DNA of 64,000 nt, taken from contig CP089930.1 of NCBI GenBank assembly GCA_021307345.1, positions 1,488,001-1,552,000 of the forward strand. The letters are read 5' to 3'. The position numbers and the translations under genes are program-made. The notes below the pieces were generated by a model. That model ran no database searches. It saw only the letters and a list, made by a program, of their open reading frames with translations, and was not told the DNA's origin. The DNA is from Escherichia coli (GTDB taxonomy: Bacteria > Pseudomonadota > Gammaproteobacteria > Enterobacterales > Enterobacteriaceae). Positions 27,322-37,154 of the stretch are shown here, piece after piece; within the stretch, counting starts at the first letter, position 1, and every line of letters begins with the position of its first letter.

Positions 27322-28359
27322 TTACTTCGCGAGAGTCACTGTGGAGGGAGAGACTTGTTCAAAACCGCGTTCAAGGATTTCCAGATTAGTAAGAACTTCA
27401 GATTCCTTGACGTAATTTGGTGCACCGGTGGTGATGGTTTGATGCAGCGCATCGTAGACGCGTCCGTAATCTCCCACCTCCGGCGTCATCTCTTCTCTTA
27501 CCGTCACGCCCTCGTCATTGACATACTCCAGCACACCGACCGAATCATCCGCTGCGAATCCCGGTTCGCCCGGCATAATATTAGCCTTCAGGCTGGTTTC
27601 CTGCTGGTCGATACCGTATTTAATAAATGTACCTTTCTTACCATGAACGATAAATTTCGGATAATCGATTTTCACCAGATGGCTGGTTTTGACGATGGCT
27701 TTCAAATCACCATAAAACAACTGCGCTTCAAAGGTGTCGTCCGGATTGGCTTTATTACGCAGGCTGCGAATGTCGTAAGCCACATGATCCGGGCGACCGA
27801 ACAGCGAGATAATCTGGTCGAGGGTATGCACGCCAAGGCCATAAAATGCACCATCTTGCGGCAGCCCCGGTTTAGTTTCTGCCACCGGGCGGTAGTAGTC
27901 AAAATGGCTTTCCACTTCAACAATCTCCCCCAGCTTGCCGCTTTCAATCGCTTTTTTCGCCGTCAGGAAGCAAGAATCAAAGCGGCGATTCTGATACGGC
28001 GTGACGGTCAGCCCTTTGCTTTTTGCCAGCGCAAACAGCTCTTTCGCCTGCGCAAGCGTAGGGGTGAACGGTTTTTCAACCAGCACATTTTTCCCGGCTT
28101 CCAGCGCGCGCTTCGCGTACTCGAAGTGGCTATCAGCGTGAGTGCAGACGACAACCAGCTTAACGTCAGGATCGTTTAATACTTCGTCGAGATCGCTGGT
28201 GAAATGGATATGCGAGTAGACAGGAGCCTGTTCTTCCGGCTTCGCATGGCGGCGGAAAATATGCGCGACATGCCAGCTATCCTTGCGGTTAAGTACATAC
28301 GGCAGATGGTAACGGGTGGTGCTTTTGCCGAAGCCAATAAAGGCGCAGTTAATGACCAT
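27322..28359 (-). CDS. yhhX: YhhX, Gfo/Idh/MocA-family oxidoreductase
   Basis: Predicted NAD(P)-dependent oxidoreductase of 345 residues. The N-terminal Rossmann fold starts INCAFIGFGKSTTRYHLPYV, and the conserved EKPFTPTLAQAKEL motif carries the family's catalytic-region lysine. No substrate is established. The upstream region has an inverted repeat (28375-28396) that could be an operator, then a REP cluster and the RyhB gene. Confidence 0.94.
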   Translation of the reverse strand: MVINCAFIGFGKSTTRYHLPYVLNRKDSWHVAHIFRRHAKPEEQAPVYSHIHFTSDLDEVLNDPDVKLVVVCTHADSHFEYAKRALEAGKNVLVEKPFTPTLAQAKELFALAKSKGLTVTPYQNRRFDSCFLTAKKAIESGKLGEIVEVESHFDYYRPVAETKPGLPQDGAFYGLGVHTLDQIISLFGRPDHVAYDIRSLRNKANPDDTFEAQLFYGDLKAIVKTSHLVKIDYPKFIVHGKKGTFIKYGIDQQETSLKANIMPGEPGFAADDSVGVLEYVNDEGVTVREEMTPEVGDYGRVYDALHQTITTGAPNYVKESEVLTNLEILERGFEQVSPSTVTLAK

Positions 28360-28374
28360 GATTTCGTCCTTTTA

Positions 28375-28396
28375 TAAGGTGGTTAGTTACACCTTA
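28375..28396 (-). promoter_or_regulatory. Inverted repeat in the yhhX promoter region
   Basis: TAAGGTG (28375-28381) and CACCTTA (28390-28396) form a seven-base inverted repeat with an eight-base spacer, 16 bases upstream of the yhhX ATG. A TTATAA -10-like box overlaps its proximal arm. The position suits a repressor site, but I do not know the regulator. Confidence 0.4.
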
Positions 28397-28440
28397 ACGC
28401 AAAGCGGACGTGGTTCCTATGCCTGTGCTTCAGTACGTCA

Positions 28441-28548
<108 letters not shown>

Positions 28549-28623
28549 ATTTTGCATTTGTCTCAACACGAGCACTTCCCGTGGGCAAAATAGCAAGTCA
28601 GCCTGGCAGGAACGAAAGCAAAA

Positions 28624-28713
28624 AAAAGCCAGCACCCGGCTGGCTAAGTAATACTGGAAGCAATGTGAGCAATGTCGTGCTTTCAGGTTCTCCGCGAGGG
28701 TCTTCCTGATCGC
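28624..28713 (-). ncRNA. ryhB: RyhB, iron-responsive small regulatory RNA
   Basis: A 90-base Hfq-binding RNA that begins GCGATCAGGAAGACCCTCGC and ends in a GC-rich terminator hairpin (AGCCAGCC/GGCTGGCT) with a U-run. When iron is scarce RyhB lowers expression of non-essential iron proteins such as succinate dehydrogenase and iron superoxide dismutase, and it activates shiA. The sequence and the position between yhhX and yhhY match the known gene. A Fur box lies immediately upstream. Confidence 0.97.
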
Positions 28714-28717
28714 GAGA

Positions 28718-28739
28718 CAATAATAATCATTCTCATTCG
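28718..28739 (-). promoter_or_regulatory. Fur box over the ryhB promoter
   Basis: On the minus strand AATGAGAATGATTATTATT fits the Fur consensus (GATAATGATAATCATTATC) in its repeated hexamers. It covers the expected -10 and upstream region of ryhB, so iron-loaded Fur should block transcription. Confidence 0.85.
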
Positions 28740-28834
28740 CACTTGTCCAACACTTTTTGCAAAAAAATGCATTTGACTCGCATTTGAAAGTCAATGATGT
28801 TGAAAGGGACATTTACCCCAAAGAGGACAGAGGA

Positions 28835-29323
28835 ATGAGTGAGATAGTGATACGCCACGCTGAAACGCGCGATTACGAGGCCATTCGGCAAATCCACGCC
28901 CAGCCGGAGGTGTATTACAACACGCTACAGGTGCCTCATCCTTCCGATCATATGTGGCAGGAGCGACTCGCCGATCGTCCCGGCATCAAACAGTTAGTCG
29001 CCTGTATTGATGGAACCGTCGTGGGTCATCTCACCATTGACGTGCAGCAACGCCCGCGCCGCAGTCATGTTGCCGATTTTGGTATCTGCGTCGACTCCCG
29101 CTGGCACAATCGCGGCGTCGCCAGCGCCCTGATGCGAGAGATGATTGAGATGTGCGACAACTGGCTGCGGGTAGATCGCATTGAACTAACCGTGTTTGTC
29201 GATAACGCCCCGGCAATTAAGGTCTATAAAAAATACGGTTTTGAGATTGAAGGAACTGGTAAAAAGTACGCGTTGCGAAATGGTGAATATGTCGATGCGT
29301 ATTTTATGGCGCGGGTGAAGTAA
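28835..29323 (+). CDS. yhhY: YhhY, GNAT amino-acid N-acetyltransferase
   Basis: GNAT-fold acetyltransferase of 162 residues. The acetyl-CoA-binding motif A is in GICVDSRWHNRGVASALM (the R/QxxGxG/A type, here HNRGVA), followed by VDNAPAIKVYKKYGFE in the C-terminal half. The E. coli protein is reported to acetylate free amino acids such as methionine and phenylalanine. I chose MSEIVIRHA, preceded by GAGGACAGAGGA, over an upstream in-frame ATG. Only 60 bases separate it from the convergent ggt. Confidence 0.92.
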   Translation: MSEIVIRHAETRDYEAIRQIHAQPEVYYNTLQVPHPSDHMWQERLADRPGIKQLVACIDGTVVGHLTIDVQQRPRRSHVADFGICVDSRWHNRGVASALMREMIEMCDNWLRVDRIELTVFVDNAPAIKVYKKYGFEIEGTGKKYALRNGEYVDAYFMARVK

Positions 29324-29350
29324 AGAATTTGCAATCTAAGTTGGTCATTT

Positions 29351-29377
29351 AAGCCCTCACCTACCGGAAGAGGGCTT
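29351..29377. terminator. Stem-loop between convergent yhhY and ggt
   Basis: AAGCCCTC (29351-29358) pairs with GAGGGCTT (29370-29377) around an 11-base loop. It lies 27 bases past the yhhY stop and 7 bases before the ggt end. U-rich DNA on the minus-strand exit is moderate, so it could serve both genes. Confidence 0.65.
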
Positions 29378-29383
29378 AAGATA

Positions 29384-31129
29384 TTAATACCCCGCCGTTA
29401 AATCATCCACCGAGCGCGGGTCGGATGCGCCGTACAACTCACCGTCCGGCCCAACCATAATGCTTTGTGTGCTACCCATCGCCTCTTTCAGCGCCACTTT
29501 CTGACCTTTTTCTTCCAGCAGCTTGAGCGTATCCGGGCTAAATCCTTTCTCGACACGCAGCTCGTCTGGCAACCACTGATGGTGGAAACGCGGCGCATTG
29601 GTCGCTTCGGCAACGTTCATTCCGTAATCGATACTGTTCACTACCATTTGCAGCACAGTGGTGATAATCCGGCTCCCGCCTGGGCTGCCAGTCACCAGCC
29701 AAGTTTTACCGTCTTTCACCACAATGGTTGGTGACATCGACGACAGCGGACGTTTGTTCGGCCCGACGGCGTTAGCATCACCGCCCACCAGCCCGTAAAC
29801 GTTCGGCACACCCGGTTTGGCGGAGAAATCATCCATCTGGTTATTAAGCAGAATACCGCTCTCGCCCGCGACAATACCCGTACCGAAGGTGGTGTTCAGC
29901 GTATAGGTCACCGCCACCGCGTTACCGTCTTTATCCACCACTGAGTAATGGGTTGTTTGATTGCTCTCATAAGGCGCAAGTTTGCCTGGGCGAATTTCGC
30001 TGGACGGTTTCGCTTTGTTGATATCAATTTGATCGGCAATGGATTTGGCATAGGCTTTATTGGTCAGCGCCTGCCACGGTACTTTGACAAAATCCGGGTC
30101 GCCAAGATATTCCGAGCGGTCGGCGTAGGCGTATTTCTCAGCTTCAGCCATGATTTGCATCGCGTCGGCACTGCCAAAGCCGTATTTCTTCATATCGAAG
30201 TTTTCCAGGATATTGAGGATTTGTACGATATGGATCCCGCCGGAGGATGGCGGTGGCATGGAGTAAACCTGATACCCGCGATAATCGCCGCTTATTGGTG
30301 TGCGTTCGACCGCTTTATACGCTGCTAAATCCTCTTTGGTAATTAAGCCGCCGTTTTTCTGCATCTCCTGGGCAATCTGTTCCGCTATCTTGCCTTTGTA
30401 GAATTCGTCCGAGCCGTTTTCAGCAATCATCTCCAGACTCTTTGCCAGATTCGCCTGTACCAGCTTGTCGCCCTTTTTCAGCGGCTCGCCCTCTTTCCAG
30501 AAGATAGCCTTGCTGTTTTCGTGATTCGGCAACACTTCGCTACCGTAGGTTTTGAGATCGTCAGCCAGCGCGTCATTAACGATAAAACCATCGCGTGCCA
30601 GTTTAAACGCCGGCTGCACCACTTTATTTAACGGCATAGTGCCGTACTTCTCCAACGCCAGCGAGAAACCTGCGACCGTACCGGGCGTACCGGAGGCCAG
30701 ATGCGAAGTGAGTGATTTTTTGCTGTCCGGATTGCCCTGGTCATCGAGAAACATATCGCGGGTCGCTTTGGCGGGTGCCATTTCGCGGAAATCGATAGCG
30801 GTTGTATTGCCATCCTTAGTGCGGATCAGCATAAAACCGCCGCCGCCCAGATTCCCCGCCTGCGGATGCGTTACCGCCAGCGCATACCCCACTGCCACGG
30901 CAGCATCAACGGCATTACCACCTTCTTTAAGGATATCCACCCCCACCTGAGTGGCAGTAGCATCCACAGACGCCACCATCCCCTGCTTCGCGCGCACCGG
31001 ATGGAAGACATCTTCCTCCACGCCATACGAGACCGGCGGCGGCGCAGGTGGCGCGGCAACAACACTAAAACAACTTCCTGAGAGCAGAGCAGCAATGGCC
31101 ACCCGGCGTAAAAACGTCGGTTTTATCAT
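29384..31129 (-). CDS. ggt: Ggt, periplasmic gamma-glutamyltranspeptidase
   Basis: Precursor of 581 residues that cleaves itself into two subunits and hydrolyses or transfers the gamma-glutamyl group of glutathione in the periplasm. A signal peptide is visible (FLRRVAIAALLSGSCFSVVA, then AAPPAPPPV). The catalytic threonine that begins the small subunit is in SNQTTHYSVVD, near residue 392. One extra proline in the linker after the signal makes it one residue longer than the K-12 protein I remember. I chose MIKPTFLRR, since the longer frame adds 22 residues before the signal. Confidence 0.96.
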   Translation of the reverse strand: MIKPTFLRRVAIAALLSGSCFSVVAAPPAPPPVSYGVEEDVFHPVRAKQGMVASVDATATQVGVDILKEGGNAVDAAVAVGYALAVTHPQAGNLGGGGFMLIRTKDGNTTAIDFREMAPAKATRDMFLDDQGNPDSKKSLTSHLASGTPGTVAGFSLALEKYGTMPLNKVVQPAFKLARDGFIVNDALADDLKTYGSEVLPNHENSKAIFWKEGEPLKKGDKLVQANLAKSLEMIAENGSDEFYKGKIAEQIAQEMQKNGGLITKEDLAAYKAVERTPISGDYRGYQVYSMPPPSSGGIHIVQILNILENFDMKKYGFGSADAMQIMAEAEKYAYADRSEYLGDPDFVKVPWQALTNKAYAKSIADQIDINKAKPSSEIRPGKLAPYESNQTTHYSVVDKDGNAVAVTYTLNTTFGTGIVAGESGILLNNQMDDFSAKPGVPNVYGLVGGDANAVGPNKRPLSSMSPTIVVKDGKTWLVTGSPGGSRIITTVLQMVVNSIDYGMNVAEATNAPRFHHQWLPDELRVEKGFSPDTLKLLEEKGQKVALKEAMGSTQSIMVGPDGELYGASDPRSVDDLTAGY

Positions 31130-31249
31130 CGTTATTCTCCAGTTATGTGTGGGGCAACCCCAGCTAAGCCTGGTATATAACTCTGAATTAATCATCGTTT
31201 TGCCGGGAAGCGAGTAAACTTAAAGGATATCTTCAGAGGAGGATACGCG

Positions 31250-31690
31250 ATGAAACGACTTCTGCTTTTGACGGCACTCCTGCCGTTCGTCGGCTTTGCA
31301 CAGCCCATTAATACTCTGAACAACCCTAACCAGTCGGGGTATCAGATCCCCAGTCAGCAACGGATGCAAACCCAGATGCAGGCCCAGCAAATCCAGCAAA
31401 AAGGGATGCTGAATCAGCAACTGAAAACGCAGACGCAATTACAGCAGCAACATTTAGAAAATCAGATTAACAGTAACTCGCAGCGGGTATTGCAGTCGCA
31501 GCCGGGGGAGCTAAATCCCGCCCGGCAGCAAATGCTGCCCAACACCAACGGCGGGATGTTAAACGGCAACCGTAATCCGGATAACTCGCTGAATCAGCAG
31601 CATATGCTGCCGGAGAGGAGAAACGGCGACATGCTGAATCAACCCAGCACGCCGCAGCCTGATATTCCGTTGAAAACTATTGGGCCGTAA
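31250..31690 (+). CDS. yhhA: YhhA, glutamine-rich exported protein (DUF2756)
   Basis: Small protein of 146 residues with a clear signal peptide ([19 protein letters not shown]) and a mature part very rich in Gln, Asn and Met, with repeated QMQAQQIQQ-like stretches. Function is unknown and no catalytic motif is visible. A strong ribosome-binding site (GAGGAGG) precedes the ATG. It is divergent from ggt, and its 3' end overlaps the end of convergent ugpQ by 14 bases. Confidence 0.9.
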   Translation: MKRLLLLTALLPFVGFAQPINTLNNPNQSGYQIPSQQRMQTQMQAQQIQQKGMLNQQLKTQTQLQQQHLENQINSNSQRVLQSQPGELNPARQQMLPNTNGGMLNGNRNPDNSLNQQHMLPERRNGDMLNQPSTPQPDIPLKTIGP

Positions 31691-32420
31691 AGTTCGGATC
31701 AATCACGTCAATCGCATCGGTACAAATGCAATCCACGCCCCAGCGCAGCAACTCTGCCGCGCGCTGGGGTTTGTTGACGGTATACACCAGAATCCGTAAT
31801 CCGGCGTCTTTCAACTGCCTCACTCGCGTTTTATCGAGCAACTTATGATTGAGATGAATAGAGACGCAGCCCAGCCGCATAGTCAGTTCTCGCCAGTCGT
31901 CGCGCCACTCATCAAGCAACAAACCGCGCGGCAGTTCCGGTGCAGCCTGTTGTGCAGCTTCTAAAGCATCAATCTCAAACGATGACAGCAGCGGCGGCGT
32001 CATAGCAGTCCAAAGTTCACGCGCCGCCAGCGCCACCATTTTGCCCGTTAATGACCCGGTGCCAGTGGTGGGTTTGATTTCGATATTCGCCATCATCCCG
32101 TGTTCGCGGCAGCGTTCCGCCACCTGCGAAAGCAAGGGCAGCGGCTCGCCTTTAAACGCTTTGCTGTACCAACTGCCTGCATCCACGCGCAGTAAATCCT
32201 GCCAGTTTAGTTCGCCTGCTACGCCCCAGCCGTTGCTGGTACGCTCGAGATTATCGTCATGGAGCAAGAAGATCTCGCCATCTTTCGATAACTTCGCGTC
32301 AAATTCGATCATCTTATGACCGTATTTTGCCCCCACATCGATTGCCGCCAGGGTGTTTTCTGGAGCCAGTTTACCGCCGCCACGATGGGCGACGATGCGA
32401 GGATAAGGCCAGTTACTCAT
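31677..32420 (-). CDS. ugpQ: UgpQ, cytoplasmic glycerophosphodiester phosphodiesterase
   Basis: Enzyme of 247 residues that hydrolyses glycerophosphodiesters to glycerol-3-phosphate and an alcohol. The GDPD signature is at the start ([19 protein letters not shown]), followed by [20 protein letters not shown] with metal and catalytic residues. No signal peptide is seen, consistent with action on substrates brought in by UgpBAEC. Its ATG overlaps the ugpC stop by four bases (ATGA). Confidence 0.97.
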   Translation of the reverse strand: MSNWPYPRIVAHRGGGKLAPENTLAAIDVGAKYGHKMIEFDAKLSKDGEIFLLHDDNLERTSNGWGVAGELNWQDLLRVDAGSWYSKAFKGEPLPLLSQVAERCREHGMMANIEIKPTTGTGSLTGKMVALAARELWTAMTPPLLSSFEIDALEAAQQAAPELPRGLLLDEWRDDWRELTMRLGCVSIHLNHKLLDKTRVRQLKDAGLRILVYTVNKPQRAAELLRWGVDCICTDAIDVIDPNFTAQ

Positions 32421-33487
32421 ACTCGTTGTCCTGTTTCACCATCAAAAAGATGTAGCTGATTTTCTGGCAGATGCAGCCGCAGCGTACTGCCTGCCGTCGG
32501 GCGCTCCTGATGCGCCAGTCGTACCACCAGCTTCTGTTCGCCCCAGCGTCCGTGCGCCAGGTTATCTGCGCCGAGGATCTCCAGCGTGTCCATCACCAGC
32601 GGCACGCCGCCTTCTGCCTGCGAGCTTAACGCAATATGTTCCGGGCGAATACCGAGGGTCATTTTACGTCCGGCATACTGCCGGTAGCCACCGTTTAGCG
32701 GCAGCGCGATACCGCCGTCCAGTTCGAAGTACGTGCCTTCGTTATTCACGCGGCCTGTCAGCAGGTTCATCGCTGGACTGCCGATAAAACTCGCCACAAA
32801 CAGGCTGGCGGGCTTTTCATACACTTCAACCGGCGTGCCAATCTGTTCGGCAACGCCGCCGTTCATCACCATCACCCGCTGAGCGAGCGTCATCGCCTCA
32901 ACCTGATCGTGAGTAACGTAGAGTGAAGTCGTTTTCAGGCGACGGTGCAATTGCTGCAACTCAAGGCGCATCTGCACGCGCAGCTTGGCATCAAGGTTCG
33001 AGAGCGGCTCATCAAACAAAAATACCGCCGGATCGCGCACAATCGCGCGCCCCATTGCCACGCGCTGGCGCTGCCCGCCGGAAAGCTCACGCGGGCGGCG
33101 CTTAAGCAGGCCGTCCAGTTCCAGAATGCGTGCCGCTTCTTGAACGCGCTCGGCAATTTGCTGCTTGCCCATGCCGCGAATTTTCAGCCCCCACGCCATG
33201 TTTTCTTCGACGCTCATATGCGGATAAAGCGCGTAGTTCTGGAACACCATCGCAATCCCGCGATCTTTCGGCTCCATTTCGGTCACACGCTCATTGTTGA
33301 TCCAGATATCGCCTTCCGTTACCCGCTCCAGCCCGGCAACCATGCGCAGCAGCGTCGATTTCCCGCAGCCAGACGGCCCGACCATCACGATAAATTCGCC
33401 ATCCGCCACATCAAGGGTCAGCGGTTTAATGACCTGGGTTTTGCCATCCCAGCTTTTGGTTACTGCCTGTAATTTCAGTCCTGCCAT
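32417..33487 (-). CDS. ugpC: UgpC, ATPase of the sn-glycerol-3-phosphate ABC importer
   Basis: ABC ATPase of 356 residues, MalK-type, with a C-terminal regulatory domain. Walker [10 protein letters not shown] is at 37-45, the signature LSGGQ at 135-139, then [15 protein letters not shown] and the YVTHDQVEA switch. I chose MAGLKLQAV, which follows the ugpE stop closely. An in-frame start 13 codons upstream lies inside ugpE. It energises UgpAE, and phosphate is known to inhibit the transporter through it. Confidence 0.97.
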   Translation of the reverse strand: MAGLKLQAVTKSWDGKTQVIKPLTLDVADGEFIVMVGPSGCGKSTLLRMVAGLERVTEGDIWINNERVTEMEPKDRGIAMVFQNYALYPHMSVEENMAWGLKIRGMGKQQIAERVQEAARILELDGLLKRRPRELSGGQRQRVAMGRAIVRDPAVFLFDEPLSNLDAKLRVQMRLELQQLHRRLKTTSLYVTHDQVEAMTLAQRVMVMNGGVAEQIGTPVEVYEKPASLFVASFIGSPAMNLLTGRVNNEGTYFELDGGIALPLNGGYRQYAGRKMTLGIRPEHIALSSQAEGGVPLVMDTLEILGADNLAHGRWGEQKLVVRLAHQERPTAGSTLRLHLPENQLHLFDGETGQRV

Positions 33488-33488
33488 C

Positions 33489-34334
33489 TTATTTCTCACT
33501 ATCGACCAGGCCGCGCACGAAGGCACGCTGCATCACTAAAACAATCACCACCGGAGGGATAAGCGTTAACAACATCGCCGCCATTACCGAGTTCCATTCC
33601 GTGGTGCCTTCGCCTGTGGCAATCATCCCTTTGATCCCTGCAACGGTAGTGCCGAGATCAACGTCGGTAATAATCAGCAGCGGCCACAGATACTGGTTCC
33701 AGCCGTAGATAAAGGTGATCACAAACAGCGCCGCCAGATTGGTTTTCGACAACGGAAAAACAATGTCGCAAAAGAAGCGCATTGGCGACGCGCCGTCGAT
33801 CCGCGCGGCTTCCACCAGCTCATCCGGCAGCGTCATAAAGAACTGGCGGAACAGGAAGGTGGCGGTCGCCGAGGCCATCAGCGGCAGCGTTAAACCTGCA
33901 TAGCTGTCGAGCATCTTCAGATTGGCAATGACTTCTACCGTCGGGAAAATACGCACTTCAACCGGCAGCATCAGGGTGATAAAAATCATCCAGAAGAAGA
34001 GGTTACGCAGCGGAAAACGAAACCAGACAATAGCAAATGCCGAAAGCATCGAGACGGTAATTTTGCCGAGCGTAATGCTGAACGCCATCACAAAGCTGTT
34101 AAGCAACATCCGCCAGAACGGCGCACTATTCGTGCCTACCCCGTTCACCCAGATGTTGTGGATGTTTTCCAGTAGATGTGTGCCAGGAATTAGCGTCATC
34201 GGCGCGGCGTAGACAGCTTGTTTATCCAGCGTTGCCGCGACAAACGCCACGTACAGCGGGAAGAGGATCACCGCGATCCCGAGGATCAGCATGGTATGGC
34301 TGAATATCGTCAGCCACGGACGGTTCTCAATCAT
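33489..34334 (-). CDS. ugpE: UgpE, permease subunit of the glycerol-3-phosphate importer
   Basis: Inner-membrane permease of 281 residues with about six helices. The EAA loop that contacts the ATPase is visible as [20 protein letters not shown]. It pairs with UgpA. Its ATG overlaps the ugpA stop by four bases, and ugpC begins one base after its stop. Confidence 0.97.
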
Positions 34335-35218
34335 TGGTAACGCACCTTGCTTTCAACATAGCGGAACTGCACCACCGTCAGCACGATGACGAGGAACATC
34401 AACACCACCGACTGCGCGGCAGACGAAGCCAGATCCAGTCCGGTAAAGCCTTCACGGTAGATCTTATAAATCAGCGTCGTGGTAGCCTGAACCGGCCCGC
34501 CGGACGTGGCGGCGTCGATCACCGGGAAGGTGTCGAAGAAGGCGTACACCAGGTTCACCACCAGCAGGAAGAAACTCACCGGGGCGATAAGCGGCAGCGC
34601 GATCTTAAAGAAGCGGCGAATTGGGCCTGCGCCGTCGATGGCTGCGGCTTCGATCAACGAACGGGGAATGGATTGCAGCGCGGCATAGAAGAACAGAAAG
34701 TTATAGCTGATTTGCTTCCACACCGAGGCAAACACCACCAGGAACATCGCCTGACCGCTGTTTTGCGCGTGGTTCCAGTCGTAGCCGAACTCAGCGAGAA
34801 AATGAGTGATCAGCCCACGACCGGGGTTAAACAGGAAGATCCACAATACGGCGGCAACGGCGGGTGCCACAGCGTAAGGCAGCAGCATTAAGGTTTGATA
34901 GAAACGGCTGCCGCGCACGATGTACTCCACCAACGCCGCAAAGAACAGCGACACCAGCAAACCACTGACGGTGACAAAGGTGCTGAATTTTATCGTCGTC
35001 CAGAAGGAGTCGAGATAGTAGCTGTCATGAAACAGCGTGACGAAGTTATCCAGACCGACAAACTGGCTGGAGAAACCAAACGGATCGACGCTTTGTAGCG
35101 AGTACCACAACGCTTCGCCCGCAGGCCAGATAAAAAAGATAACGGTGATGATGAGCTGCGGCGCGACCAGCAAATAGGGCAGCCAGCGCGAGCGGAACAC
35201 CGGACGGGATGATGACAT
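34331..35218 (-). CDS. ugpA: UgpA, permease subunit of the glycerol-3-phosphate importer
   Basis: Inner-membrane permease of 295 residues with about six helices and an EAA loop ([20 protein letters not shown]). With UgpE it forms the channel for sn-glycerol-3-phosphate and glycerophosphodiesters delivered by UgpB. It lies 221 bases after ugpB, and the gap is filled by hairpin repeats that may lower expression of the membrane genes relative to the abundant binding protein. Confidence 0.97.
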
Positions 35219-35241
35219 AAATAAACTCTTCGTGTTGTGTT

Positions 35242-35432
35242 CCCCTCACCCCGGCCCTCTCCCCAAAGGGGCGAGGGAGAAAAGCGGTGCGGCGTTTTGC
35301 CATTGAGTCAACTTCGCTCTACCACGCCGGGTGGTTCCCTTCGCCTTCAGAACGAAGTGACAAACCGACACGGCACTTTTCCACCACGCCGATCGGTCCC
35401 CTCTCCCTTAGGGAGAGGGTTAGGGTGAGGGT
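35242..35432. repeat. Hairpin repeat pair between ugpB and ugpA
   Basis: Two GC-rich hairpins of one family frame this gap: CCCCTCACCCCGGCCCTCTC at its left edge and GGGAGAGGGTTAGGGTGAGG at its right edge, in opposite orientation. The same hairpin type occurs after zntA (53931-53961) and throughout the array before nikA (58952-59486). Confidence 0.82.
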
Positions 35433-35439
35433 AAGAGAA

Positions 35440-36756
35440 TTAAGACTTCGTAGACTGCTCAAAGCGGCGCAGTAACTGATTCCCACGCTCAACGGCAGTA
35501 TCCAGCGCCTGCTGTGGCGTCTTCTTGCCGGTCCACACGCTCTCCAGCTCTTCATCCACAATCACGCGGATCTGCGGCATGTTGCCCAGACGCAGCCCTT
35601 TGGTGAACGGCAACGGCGGTTTGTTCAGCATCTGACGCGTCGCGGTATCCGCCCCTGGGTTTTTCTCATAAAAGCCCTGCTCACGGGTCAGGTCATACGC
35701 CGCCTTGGTAATTGGCAGATAACCGGTTTTCTGATGCCACTCAGCAGCGTTTTCTGGCTTCGCGAGGAAGTCGAGGAACTTCGCCACGCCGGTATACGTT
35801 TCTTTATCTTTGCCCTGCATCACCCACAGGCTGGCTCCGCCGATAATGGCATTTTGTGGCGCATCTTTCGCGTCAGCGTCGTAAGGCATCATGCCTACGC
35901 CATAGTTGAATTTGGCGTACTCGCGAATGTTGGCAAGCGAACCGGAAGAGGCGGTGGTCATCGCGCAATCACCGTTATAGAACTTCTCGGTGGATTCATC
36001 CTTACGCCCGACGTAGCTGAAATCACCCTTCTTGTTCATCTCTTCGAGCATGGCGATGTGTTTCACCTGCTCCGGCTTGTTGAACTCCAGCACCGCGTCC
36101 GTGCCGTCAAAACCGTTGTTTTTGCTGGCAAACGGCAGACCGTTCCAGGCGCTAAAGTTTTCCAGTTGGATCCAGCCCTGCCAGCCGCTGGCGTAGCCGC
36201 ACTTCATACCGGAGGCTTTCAGTTTTGCGGCATAGTCCGCCAGATCCTGCCAGGTTTTCGGCGGCTGTTCCGGGTCTAATCCTGCTTTCTTGAAGGCGTC
36301 TTTGTTGTAATAGAGTACGGGGGTCGAGCTGTTGAACGGCTGGGAGAGTAAGTGGCCCGTTTTGCTGTCGGAGTAGTAACCGGAAACCGTCGGCACAAAC
36401 TGCGACTCATCGAAGTTAATCCCCGCCTCTTTAAACACGTCATATACCGGTTTAATGGCTTTCGACGCCATCATGGTGGCGGTGCCAACTTCATAAACCT
36501 GCAAAATAGCCGGCGCGTTGCCGGTACGAAATGCGGCAATCCCCGCGCTTAAATTCTGTTCGTAGTTGCCTTTGTAGGTCGGTACAATTTTGTAATCCGG
36601 GTTTTCGGCGTTAAAACGTTGAGCCAGAGAATCCACCTCTTTACCCAGTTCCCCTTCCATAGAATGCCAGAACGGAATGGTCGTCACTGCCTGTGCATTC
36701 CCCATTAACGCCAGTCCGAGCGCCAGTGCTGAAGCTGTATAATGTAACGGTTTCAT
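35440..36756 (-). CDS. ugpB: UgpB, periplasmic glycerol-3-phosphate-binding protein
   Basis: Solute-binding protein of 438 residues for the Ugp ABC importer. The signal peptide is clear ([20 protein letters not shown], then VTTIPFW). The mature part has the family-1 extracellular-binding fold. First gene of ugpBAECQ. A Pho box about 100 bases upstream indicates induction in phosphate starvation, as known for the operon. Confidence 0.97.
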   Translation of the reverse strand: MKPLHYTASALALGLALMGNAQAVTTIPFWHSMEGELGKEVDSLAQRFNAENPDYKIVPTYKGNYEQNLSAGIAAFRTGNAPAILQVYEVGTATMMASKAIKPVYDVFKEAGINFDESQFVPTVSGYYSDSKTGHLLSQPFNSSTPVLYYNKDAFKKAGLDPEQPPKTWQDLADYAAKLKASGMKCGYASGWQGWIQLENFSAWNGLPFASKNNGFDGTDAVLEFNKPEQVKHIAMLEEMNKKGDFSYVGRKDESTEKFYNGDCAMTTASSGSLANIREYAKFNYGVGMMPYDADAKDAPQNAIIGGASLWVMQGKDKETYTGVAKFLDFLAKPENAAEWHQKTGYLPITKAAYDLTREQGFYEKNPGADTATRQMLNKPPLPFTKGLRLGNMPQIRVIVDEELESVWTGKKTPQQALDTAVERGNQLLRRFEQSTKS

Positions 36757-36852
36757 CGTTTATCTCTCTTGTTGTACCGAATGCGCGAATTCACGCGTTT
36801 TATGCTCGCGGGGTAACATGACATGCTCGAATTACAGAAAAATAACTTTTTT

Positions 36853-36892
36853 GTTACATTTGTAAGATAGTAAGGTGTCAGAAAGATGACAA
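36853..36892 (-). promoter_or_regulatory. Pho box of the ugp operon
   Basis: On the minus strand four seven-base half-sites repeat every 11 bases: TTGTCAT, CTGACAC, CTATCTT and ATGTAAC, separated by four-base AT-rich spacers. This is the PhoB-binding arrangement (two tandem Pho boxes). It ends 96 bases before the ugpB ATG and should make the operon respond to phosphate starvation. Confidence 0.85.
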
Positions 36893-36993
36893 GGCAGTGA
36901 CGGCGCGGGTGAGGGAAAATGGGAGATGGGACACGGATAAGCGGGAAAATATAGAAGGTCTGAATCAAACTCTACAGATTGCTCATCGTTTCA

Positions 36994-37094
36994 TGCCGGA
37001 TGCAGCGTAAACGCCTTATCAGGCCTACAAGATCGTACAAATTCAATATATTGCAACTCACCCAGTAGGCCTGATAAGCGCAGCGCATCAGGCA
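36994..37094. repeat. REP/BIME cluster between ugpB and livF
   Basis: Two opposed REP units (TGCCGGATGCAGCGTAAACG and the inverted GATAAGCGCAGCGCATCAGG) flank a ~45-base AT-rich spacer. They lie 60 bases downstream of the livF stop, after the livKHMGF operon. A short hairpin with a U-run at 37118-37140 (AAGGAGTC/GACTCCTT) follows the livF stop and may terminate transcription. Confidence 0.88.
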
Positions 37095-37120
37095 TTTTTA
37101 CATTTGTCAGCTGTCTCAAA

Positions 37121-37139
37121 GGAGTCTTTTGACTCCTTA
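37121..37139 (-). terminator. Probable terminator after livF
   Basis: AAGGAGTC (37121-37128) pairs with GACTCCTT (37132-37139), 16 bases after the livF stop. The stem is short and the loop only three bases, and the following minus-strand sequence is not a clean U-run, so it may only partly terminate. Confidence 0.5.
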
Positions 37140-37154
37140 TCAATCAACGTGTTA

